From positions 1 to 28,143 of the forward strand of contig MU400881.1 of NCBI GenBank assembly GCA_022578965.1: a DNA stretch of 28,143 bases, in the 5' to 3' direction. Numbering within the stretch: position 1 is the stretch's first letter; each line of letters begins with the position of its first letter. Shown in pieces: positions 1 through 8,695 of the stretch. The position numbers and the translations under genes are program-made. Source of the stretch: Xylaria sp. FL1777. Lineage: Eukaryota; Ascomycota; Sordariomycetes; Xylariales; Xylariaceae. The notes beneath the pieces are model-generated. The model was not told the DNA's origin and ran no database searches. It saw only the letters and a list, made by a program, of their open reading frames with translations.

Positions 1-975
1 TATATTTTATTTTAAGTTTTATTTAAACTAATATAATTAATAAAAAAGTTTTTTATATAACTTTTTAAAATATATAAAAATATAATATAATATTAATTTT
101 TTATAATTTTAATATATTAATAAGCAATAATAAATAAACAAGCTTTATTATATAATAAATTATATAGCTTATTTATATAGTTTTAGCTTAAGTTTTAACT
201 TTTTTAAAAAATAATATATTTATTAAAAAATATAAATTTGTTTTATATAAACTTTATTAAAAATAAATTAAAAACCATGCTTTTAATAGCTAAATTTAAT
301 ATTATATAAACATATATTTTTTGCTTTAATATTTATAATAAATAATATTAAACAAAATATTTATATATTAATTAAAAAATTAGTTTATAACTTATTTTTA
401 TTATATAAAAATTAAATAGCTTAAAGAAATTTTAATATTTAATGGTTAATTAAATTAATTATAGCTAATATTTATATTATTACGTTTAAAATTATATATT
501 AAAACTTAAGTTTTTAAAAAATAGTTTAATATATAAATAGTTTAAAAAGTTTTAATTATTATATAAAAAAAATATTTAATTATAAATTTAATATTAAAAA
601 TATTACTAATAATTCAATAGTTATTATATAATAAATATTTAATAGTTTTTATAATTTTTTAATTATAAAGTTTTTATAAGCTATTTTTATAAGCTTTTAA
701 ATTATAGTTATTTTTAATATAAAATAAATGTTTTTTAACTTAAGGTTTTTAAGTAAAACGCTTTATATACTTTAATAAATTTTTTAAAAATAATTTTTTG
801 TTTATTTTTTAAAAGTTTTAGCGAACTTTTTTTAAAAATAATTTAATAATTTATAAAAATATAAATAATTAATATAATAAAATGCTAGCTTAATATTTAG
901 CTTAATTTTAATTATATAGCTAAAATTAATTTTTTAGCTTTATATTTAAAAATTAATTTAAGCGTTTATTTATTA
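1..975. repeat. R0 ancient repeat, left copy, segment 1
   Basis: This is degenerate AT-rich sequence with stops in all frames. It aligns by eye to the reverse complement of about 23507-24477, base 1 matching about 24477, with mostly transition differences. A landmark is the run around 481-530 with its counterpart near 23960-24010. The segment is interrupted at the TA of 974-975 by transposon T1, and the alignment resumes at 2838 on the other side. R0 continues beyond the left edge of the window, since the right copy extends from 24478 to 25288. No protein family could be recognised, so its original nature (transposon or duplicated host DNA) is unknown. There is no sign of an RNA gene or an open reading frame. 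Confidence 0.8.
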
Positions 976-2837
976 ATGCATTTTTTAATTAACTTAGCTA
1001 CTTAATTAAATAAGCTACTTTTTATAACCTTTATACGTATATTTAGAAATAACTTAACAACTTTTCGTACGATTAATTTAAACTATTTAAAATTTAATTT
1101 ACTAAATGTTTTTATTTTGTTTTAATAAGTTTGTGCATTATAGCTTAGTTTGCTATATGCTTTATAACATTTTGCGCAGGTTTTTTTTTTTTTTATATAA
1201 TAAGTACTTTTATAGTTTTTGTAATTTTATTATTTAACTACATTTTTTGCAGCTTATAAATCTTTTGCTTTTTGTATAGTAAAAAATCCTTTATTTAATA
1301 ATCGAGTTTTTTTTATATAATAATATTAGCTAAGCTAATAATTTACTTTATAAAAAGTTACAACTTTTTTTTTTAATAATATAATATAATATATAACATT
1401 AATTATATTATACATAATTTAGCTTAACTTTATAATAATTACTATAAAAAAACTATTTTTATATTATATAATTTTTTGTTTAATATATTAAAATAATAAA
1501 TTTGCTTTAATTAAATTATTTAAAGTAATAAAAAGTTAGTAAATAAATAATAAAAAACTTAAAAGTTTAACTTAAAATATAATTAAACAGTAATTTAGCT
1601 AATTAATTATATATTTTAAGTTATATAGTAATAATTTTGCTTTTTTAAAACTTGTTTATATGTTATTTAAAGTTATAGCTTTAATAAACGCATAAAAAAA
1701 CGTAATAAAAAAATCTTCTTTTTTAATATAAATAATGTAAGCTTATATTAAATGTTTAATATGTTTGCTATATAACTATTTTAAAGAACTAAAATAATTA
1801 ACATTAAATAGCAAAAAATAATAAAAAAAATATAAAAGCATACAAAAAGTAATAATATTGTTATTTTTGCAGTAAAATTTAAATTTATACAAATAATAGC
1901 TTTTATAGCTATTAAAAATTAAAAAGCAAAAATGTTTTTTTATATAAACTTTTATATATTAATTAAAATATTTAATTTAATTTAAGCTTTATTTATTAGT
2001 TATTTAGCTATTTTTTGTTATATTAACTTGTTAATTGCTTAATAATTTAGTATTTTTATATTAAAAAAATAAGTAGTTTTATTTTGCTAAAATAATATAA
2101 AGTAATATAATATAACTATATAAAAAAACAGCTTAAATAATTATAAACTATTTAAAATTATTTAGCTAAATAACTTTTAGTTTTTATATATGCTTAAATA
2201 TAGTAATTATAAAGTTAAATATAATTTTATTTATTATAAAGCTAGTTTTATTAAAATTATAAATATTTTTTTTATAAATTTTATTATTAGTTATTATTTT
2301 TTATATAAGCATAAATTAAACGTAATATTTAATTAAATTTTTGTTTAATATTTATTAATAATTAATTTTTTAATTAAAACACGTTTAAAGCTTTAGTTAT
2401 TTTTGTACGAAGTTTAATGTTTAGTTTTTTTTTATAAAGCGTTCTTTACAAAGTTTTAACAATTAGTTAGCTATATTTTTAATACTATTATACTAAAAAA
2501 AAAACACTTGCATAATAAAGTTAAATATATATTATATAATTAAATTTTCTTTAAGTTTAATTAATTTAGTTTTTAGTAGTAACATTTTGTTTTTTTTTTA
2601 AAAACCTTGTGTTTTTTAGCTAAACGTTATATAAAAAACATTATAAATCTTAGTAGCGCTTTAAAGAAATAAACATAAGTTTTATTTATAAGCTTAAAAA
2701 GGAAGCTATAAATTAGCTTTTTTATATAACTTAGCTATAATTATTAATAAAAAAATAAGGGATTTTTTTATATGTGTATAAAAGTTATAAAAAGTAGCTT
2801 ATTTAATTAAGTAGCTAAGTTAATTAAAGAATACATT
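976..2837 (-). mobile_element. T1: decayed Fot1/Pot2-like (Tc1/mariner-pogo) DNA transposon
   Basis: A 1862-bp element flanked by TA (974-975 and 2838-2839). Its terminal inverted repeats match over at least 60 bp, beginning ATGCATTTTTTAATTAAC at the left and, on the other strand, ATGTATTCTTTAATTAAC at the right. The right R0 copy has the unfilled TA site at 23505-23506. The length, TA target and repeat length are those of fungal Fot1/Pot2-type elements (family knowledge; Pot2 is about 1.86 kb). The left half is T-rich on the plus strand, and a decayed zinc-knuckle-like transposase C-terminus lies on the minus strand near 1124-1180, so the gene ran right to left. The transposase frame is destroyed by C-to-T and G-to-A changes. 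The terminal repeats are shared with MITE1 after allowing for transitions. Confidence 0.88.
1124..1180 (-). pseudogene. Remnant of transposase C-terminal zinc-knuckle-like motif
   Basis: On the minus strand this stretch reads TCAKCYKAYSKLSYNAQTY and then a stop. Reversing single C-to-T and G-to-A changes in the last seven codons (AGC TAT AAT GCA CAA ACT TAT) gives GHNARTC. That closely resembles the Cys/His-rich tail found at the C-terminus of many fungal Fot1/pogo-type transposases (family knowledge). It lies about 150 bp inside the left end of T1, where such a C-terminus would fall. The rest of the transposase frame could not be read with confidence. The match is short and reconstructed, so it is supporting evidence and not proof. 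Confidence 0.55.
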
Positions 2838-2960
2838 ATATATTTATTAAAACATTTTTAATTAAATCTTTATATATAAATTTAACTAGCTTTAATTTTA
2901 AAAATGTTATAAATAATTATGTATTTTTTTAAAACATAATAAATTTAGCTAAATTATATA
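2838..2960. repeat. R0 ancient repeat, left copy, segment 2
   Basis: A 123-bp piece of R0 between transposons T1 and T2a. It matches the reverse complement of about 23383-23506 nearly end to end and with the same spacing. That length agreement fixes the T1 right border and the T2a left border. It contains both flanking TA dinucleotides. Confidence 0.85.
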
Positions 2961-5317
2961 ATGTTATTTATAAATAAGTAGCGCATTTAAATAAATAACG
3001 CATTTTTTTTAAACTTTTAAGTTTAATTATTAATAACTTTATAACTAAAGCATTTATTATTAAAAATTAATCGGATTTTAATTTATTACTTGTTTTTATA
3101 TTTACATTATAAGTTTTTATATTATAGCTAAATTTGCTGCATTGTTTATATTATTATTACTATAGCATAACGCATTCCCTAATTAACTTGGCCACCCCAT
3201 TGAATAGGCCACCCAGGCTTGGCGTACCGGCTCACCCACTAAGCATACAGGGGTACTTAATAGCCATTATGGTTTTCTTTGAATAACTTCACTAATACTA
3301 ATTGTACAACAATATAATTGGTATTTTTGGAACCCTTATGAAATAACGGATCTAATGGTATTTTCTATAATTTTATAGCTATTTTTCCAACAGCAGTATA
3401 ACAAACCACGCTAAATTTTAGCGTAGTTTTTTATACAGCCCTTAATAAAATAGCTACAAAATTATAAAAAATACTGTTAGATTCGTTTTTAAGTTAAAAT
3501 TCCAAAAATACCAATTATATGGCTGTACAATTAGTATTAGTAAAGTTATTAAAAAAAACCATAATAGCTATTAAGTACTCTGCTATAAAAATTTAGTGTA
3601 AGTAGTACGCTAAAGCTAAGTGGCCCATTTAATAAGGTGGCTAAATTAATTAAAGGATGCATTACTTAGTTTATTACTACTATAATTTTTTAACGTTTAT
3701 AATTATATTAAGTTTTATATATCTTTTTAAGTAATTAAATTAGTTATATTTTTTATAGTAAAACTATTTTTGTTTTATAAGCGCTTTTTTTTATTTTTTT
3801 TAGCGTTTATTAAGTATTTTATTTGCTTTATAAAGCTTTTAGTTTTTATTGCTTATAAAAGTTAATTAATATAATAACATTTAATTTAATTTTATAAGCT
3901 AATTAATAATGTTTAAAATTAGCTTTAAAGAATTTTTTTAATAACTAAAGATTTAACTTTTAATAAAAGTTAACTATATGTTTATTTTTTTAATAGTTTT
4001 TAATATATAAAAAACCTAAAGTTTAAAAAAGTTAATAGTATTAAAAATTAGCGTTAATAATTATAACTATACATTTAGTTTTAAAATTATTATTTGTAAA
4101 TCGTATAGCATTAATTTTAACTTTTAAAAACCTTTTAAAATATTTAATTTTATAAAAGTAGCAAAATAAGCTTTTTTAAACGCAATAAAAAACTTAAGCT
4201 TAATAATATAATTAATATATAACTTAATAAATTTGCTAATTTAATAATTATATGCTTGCTTTAATAAACTATGAGGCTTAACATTAAATAGCTAAATTAA
4301 ATATAATAAATAAAAAAGCAAAGCAATAGTTATAATGTTTTATTTTTTGTAAAACTTTTTAAATTTAACCAATATATAACTTTTATGCTAATTTAGCACT
4401 AATAATTAATATATATTTATTTATAATAGCTAAATATGTTTTTTAAAATGTTTTATTTATTTTAATTTTATATTATTGTTTGTTTATTTATTAAAACTAG
4501 TATTAAGTACTTAATTTATAAAAAAATTAATGTTTTTATATTAATGCTAAAAATAAAAAGCGCTTTAAAAAATAAAGTATAAAAAAATAAATAAACTATA
4601 TAAATTAATTAAACAAATTATTATTAATTATTTTTTATTATTAAGCTATATTGCTTTATGCTTTTTATATTAATTAATATATATAATAACTATATATAAG
4701 CAAATCTAGCTTATTATAAACTTAGTTTTATTAAAGCTTTAAATATTATTATTATAAATGCTATATTACGTTTTTATATATATATAACGCTTAAACTACG
4801 CGCTAATAATATTTAAATCTTTATATAAAGCTTTTTAATAATTATAAACATATATAAACTATGCTTTAAGCTTTTTATAGCAATTAACAAATTTATAAGC
4901 TTAGTGCTTATTAATTAATAATGTGCTATATAAATTAAAGAGCAAATTTGCTATATTTTTAATAATAATATAAGCAAAAAAATATTTTTGCTTATTTAAA
5001 TTAATAATATATTTAAAAAAAACATTTTTTTTAATTAAATTAAGTTTATATATATTAGCGCAAGTATTATTTTATGTAGTATAGCTATTTATTTTAGCAC
5101 GTATAATTAATTAAAGCATGTTATAAATTTTATAAGCGTATTAAATGCTAATTTTTTTAAACAATTAAATAGCTTAAATAGCTAAAATAATTTAGGCTTT
5201 TTTAGTTTTTATAAATATTATTTTAAAAAAAAGTTATTATGTAATAAAACTAAAACAACGCATTAATACAAAAAGTGTGCTATTTGCTTAAATGTGCTAT
5301 TTGCTTATAAACTATAT
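2961..5317. mobile_element. T2a: decayed TA-target DNA transposon, interrupted by MITE1a
   Basis: A TIR transposon flanked by TA (2959-2960 and 5318-5319). Without MITE1a and its duplicated TA it is 1862 bp. The unfilled site is TA at 23383-23384 in the right R0 copy. The terminal repeats begin ATGTTATTTATAAATAAG (left) and ATATAGTTTATAAGCAAA (right, other strand). Their least mutated form, at the right end of T2b, starts ATGTGGTTTATAAGC. Each repeat holds a tandem pair of a 17-bp unit, AAGCAAGCAGYGCAYTT. A second copy (T2b, 1860 bp) lies at 6291-6810 plus 15428-16772. Length and TA target point to the Tc1/mariner/Fot1 group, but no transposase motif was readable, so the superfamily is inferred. 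Coding orientation is unknown. Confidence 0.85.
3170..3662. mobile_element. MITE1a: 493-bp foldback MITE inserted in T2a
   Basis: A conspicuous island of higher GC with TC, CC, GA and GG retained, inside heavily mutated DNA. The two halves are inverted complements around about 3416, where a short palindrome built on CCACGCTAAA and its complement forms the turn. The ends read ACGCATTCCC and, on the other strand, ATGCATCCTTT, and they abut TA on both sides. T2b (about 6514-6522) lacks the element but has the same flanks, so the insertion is clear. It is the reverse-complement orientation of MITE1b. Its first 46 bp match the T1 terminal repeat apart from transitions, so it is probably a non-autonomous derivative mobilised by the T1 transposase. 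It encodes no protein. Confidence 0.92.
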
Positions 5318-6024
5318 TAATATATTTAATTTTATATTTAAGTTATATAAATTACTGTTTTATTTTTATATAATAATATAATTAATATATTATTTAATGT
5401 TTATATAATAAAATAATTAAAAAAGTAGTAAAGTTGTTTATTATTTTCTTTATTTTATTTTTAATATTAATAAACAAGTTAAAAGTTTAGTTTTTATATA
5501 TAAATAAATTAAATTTTTTCTTTTTTTTTTTATATATGTTTACTTTAGTTAATTAAAAAAAATAAACTAAACAATATATTTATATAGCAAAAAAAAAAAC
5601 AAGCATAATATAAAAAAAAATCTTTTTTTAATAAGTTAAAATAAAAATATATTATATAACTTTATTATTATTTTAATTAATTTATAATTTATTATAAATA
5701 AATTAAAAGTGCAAATATAACTATTAATTAATATTAAATAAGCTTTATATAATTATACGTTTAATATATATATACTAAAAATAAAGTATAATAATCTTTA
5801 TATTATAAGCTATTTATATTTTGTTTATTTAAAAAAAAAAAGTTTATATAAAGCAAAAGTTCTTTTTTATATATAAAAACTTTATTAGTATATAAACTAA
5901 GCTAACATTAAAATTACTTTAGTTTATATAATAACTTTTATATAAAGTAGTTTTTATATAAAACTTATTATATATAATATATATAAAAAGTGCAATTAAT
6001 AACTAATTATTTTAATAATAACTT
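5318..6024. repeat. R0 ancient repeat, left copy, segment 3
   Basis: R0 resumes after T2a. It matches the reverse complement of about 22640-23384; for example, the stretch around 5750-5900 mirrors about 22800-22970. Similarity fades at about 6024, after the shared TTATTTTAATAATA. Beyond that, this copy runs into an AT-rich tandem array and the right copy runs into unrelated AT-rich sequence. This may be the true end of R0 or a rearrangement point. No gene is readable. Confidence 0.75.
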
Positions 6025-6290
6025 TTATATAAAAAAAAAACTATATATTTAAATATTTATATACTTTTTATATAATTATTATATAAAAAATAAAAATAAT
6101 TATATAAAAATAAATATATGCTTTTTATATAATTATTATATAAAAAGTAATTATATAAATATTTAAGTATTTATATAATAACTTTTATATAAAAAAAAAC
6201 TATATATTTAAATATTTATATGTTTTTTATATAATTATTATATAAAAAATAAAAGTAATTATATAAAAGCAAATATATGCTTTTTATATA
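6025..6290. repeat. AT-rich tandem array (left part)
   Basis: Irregular tandem copies of words such as TATATAATTATTATATAAAA, AAAAGTAATTATATAAA and AACTATATATTTAAATATTT. The same words continue at 16775-16890 on the far side of T2b, so T2b inserted into one continuous array. The array holds no gene. It is a low-complexity minisatellite with unit boundaries that cannot be fixed exactly by eye. Confidence 0.75.
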
Positions 6291-6810
6291 ACGTTATTTA
6301 TAAGTAAGCAATACATTTAAGCAAATAGCATACTTTTTTAAAACTTTTAAGTTTAATTATTAATAATTTTACAACTAAAGCATTTATTATTAAAAATTAA
6401 TTAAATTTTAATTTATTACTTATTTTTATATTTGCATTATAAGTGTTTACATTATAGCTAAATTTGCTGCACTGTTTATATTATTGCTACTATAATACAC
6501 TTAGTTTATTACTACTATAATTTTTTAACGTTTATAATTATATTAAGTTTTGCGCATTTTTTAAGCAATTAAATTAGTTGCATTTTTTATAATAAAACTA
6601 TTTTTGTTTTATAAGCGCTTTTTTTTACTTTTTTAGCGCTTATTAAATGCTTTATTTGCTTTATAAAGCTTTTAGTTTTTATTAATTATAAAAGTTAATT
6701 AATATATTAATATTTAATTTAATTTTATAAGCTAATTAATAGTATTTAAAATTAGCTTTAAAAAGCTTTTTTAATAACTAAAAATTTAACTTTTAATAAA
6801 AGTTAACTAT
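6291..6810. mobile_element. T2b: left fragment of second T2 transposon copy
   Basis: The first 520 bp of a T2 copy, starting ACGTTATTTATAAG after TA (6289-6290). It aligns with 2961-3973 of T2a, lacks MITE1a (empty site around 6514-6522), and stops at ACTAT (6806-6810) where the LTR retrotransposon begins. The remainder is at 15428-16772. Many bases differ from T2a by transitions in both directions, showing that the two copies were mutated independently. Confidence 0.88.
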
Positions 6811-7325
6811 TATAATAAACCTATTATATATTAATATAATAGGTTTGCTTTTAAGGTTTTAATTTGCAAGTAATAGTAAGATTTTTAGCAGTAGTTCGTT
6901 AAGGAGGTTTTCGGGGTACTTTTATTACTATGCATTAATAAAGGTTTTAAGGAATTAAAAGTAATAAATGTATTAATGCTTAGTAGTTATAAAAAATTAA
7001 TAGCTAAGAAACTAAAACTAAATAAATAACTAAATATAAAAAATGCATAATTATATAAATAAAAGAAATAGTAAAAAAGTTTTATAAATGTTGCTTGCTT
7101 TAATAAATTTAACGCTATATTGTTTTAAGTTTAAAACTTAATAAACTTAACGCTTAAGTTTATTAAGTTTAAAGCTTAATAAAGTTAACGTTTAAATTTA
7201 TTAAGTTTATGCATTAAACTTTTATAGTAGTTTAAATATATATTTTTTAATAAATATGATTTTTTTTATGCGTGCTTTTTTTATATATAGCTTTTTAACT
7301 AGCTTAATTAGCTTATTTTATCACA
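6811..7325 (-). repeat. 3' LTR of the retrotransposon (515 bp)
   Basis: It aligns along its whole length with 14951-15427 and with the reverse complement of the plus-strand copy at 25289-25805. On the element strand it starts TGATAAAATAAGC (7325 leftward) and ends at TTATTATA next to the ACTAT target duplication. The ancestral ends were probably TGTTAC and TTACA, the canonical TG...CA. It contains two copies of a 38-bp internal unit (about 7124-7211), whereas the 5' LTR has one; this accounts exactly for the 38-bp length difference. A TATA-like ATATATAAAA lies at 7279-7288 on the minus strand. Confidence 0.88.
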
Positions 7326-7345
7326 TTATTTTCTTTTTTTTTTAA
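7326..7345 (-). promoter_or_regulatory. Putative polypurine tract
   Basis: On the minus strand, the bases immediately before the 3' LTR are A-rich with a single G (AAAAAAAAAGAAAATAATG next to the LTR TG). This is the expected position for the plus-strand primer of reverse transcription. It supports the minus orientation of the element. Confidence 0.55.
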
Positions 7346-8201
7346 TTGTTGTTTTAACAATTATATATTTTTTTTTTATAAGTTTTCTTTTTTTATTTTT
7401 TTTATTTTGTTTTTTGTGCTTATTATATTTAGTAAAGTTTTTAAGAAACTTTGCTTGTTGCGCTTTAAATAAAAAGCTTAATAAAACTTTATTTTACTTA
7501 TTTTTATTAAGTTAAAATTAATTAAAATAGCTTTATGTTTTTGCTGCAATTATTATAATATAAAATGTTTAATATTAAAATTTAACTTTAATTAATATAT
7601 TAAATGTATTATAGCTAAACAAACAAATTATAACGCTAAAGATCTATTTTTTAAGTAAATATAACGGCTTATTTTTTAGCATAAAAAGCTAAAAAATAAG
7701 TTAAATATACTAATAAAAAAGCATAAAAAAATAAGTGCAAAAATTTGCTGTTTTAAGCAATAAAAAAAATTGTAGCAAAAAAAAATACCTTTTATTATAG
7801 CTTATAATTTAAGTAGTTTAAAAAAGCTTAAATAAATTAAAGCAAAAAAGCATTATATAGCTAAAAAACAAAAATAATAAGTTAAAATAATATAATTATT
7901 GCTTGTTGTTTTTTTAAAGTTTAATTAAAATATGCTAAATGTTTTATTTAAAGTTAATTTTTTTTTTTTAGCTTTAGTTAGTTAAAGTATTAATAATAAA
8001 ATTAGTTTATAATTATTTTAGTAATCTTTAAATGCTTTTTAAGTTTTTAAGTGTTATTAATATATAAGTATTTTTTTTATTTAATAAAATATTTTAAGTT
8101 ACTATTATTTTAATAAAAATTTAGTATATTTTTAACTTTATAAACGTTTTAATTTATTTTTATTTTTAGTTATGTTTTAATAAATATTTTAATAAATACT
8201 A
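7346..8201 (-). pseudogene. Retrotransposon interior, 3' part, no readable frame
   Basis: AT-rich decayed interior of the LTR element between the purine tract and MITE1b. By position it should be the pol end or the 3' untranslated part. I see no conserved motif, tRNA or open frame. The TA just before MITE1b (8200-8201) is the insertion target. Confidence 0.5.
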
Positions 8202-8695
8202 ATGCATCCCTTAATTGACTTGGCTACCCCATTGAATGGGCCACTTAGCCTTGGCGTACTACCCACACCAAATTTCTATAGCGGGGTACTTAATAGCCAT
8301 TATGGTTTTCTTTCAATAACTTTACCAATACTAATCGTACAGCCATATAATTGGTATTTTTGGAATTTTAACTTAAAGACGAATCTAATGGTATTTTCTA
8401 TAATTTTGTAGCTATTTTATTAAGGGCTGTATAAAAAACCACGCTAAAATTTAGCGTGGTTTGTTATACCGCTGTTGGAAAAATAGCTATAAAATTATAG
8501 AAAATACCATTAGATCTATTATTTCATAAAGGTTCCAAAAATACCAATTATATTGTTGTACGATTAGTATTAGTGAAATTATTCAAAGAAAACCATAATG
8601 GCTATTAAGTACCCCTGTATGCTTAGTGGGTGAGCCGGTACGCCAAGCCTAGGTGGCCCATTCAATGGGGTGGCTAAGTTAATTAAGGGATGCGT
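8202..8695. mobile_element. MITE1b: 494-bp foldback MITE inside the LTR element
   Basis: The best preserved copy of MITE1, flanked by TA at 8200-8201 and 8696-8697. Ends are ATGCATCCCTTAATTGAC and, on the other strand, ACGCATCCCTTAATTAAC. The two arms are near-complementary over about 240 bp, with the turn near 8448 at ACCACGCTAAA and its complement. It matches MITE1a in reverse orientation with transition differences only in the parts I aligned. TC, CC, GA and GG are common here, unlike its surroundings. It therefore entered after most of the surrounding mutation or has escaped it. A 69-codon open frame at its left end crosses the terminal repeat and is not a gene. Confidence 0.93.

Noticed and set aside
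6025..6290. CRISPR-like array
   Set aside because: The repeated words are irregular, AT-only, with no constant-length unique spacers and no cas genes.
8202..8411. 69-codon open frame on the plus strand
   Set aside because: It lies entirely in the left arm of MITE1b, starts in the terminal repeat ATGCATCCC, and is explained by the foldback sequence; MITE1a does not preserve it.
3170..8695. MITE1 copies as a transcription terminator or structured RNA gene because of the strong hairpin
   Set aside because: TA target duplications, an empty site and shared ends with T1 explain them as transposons; nothing indicates a conserved RNA.
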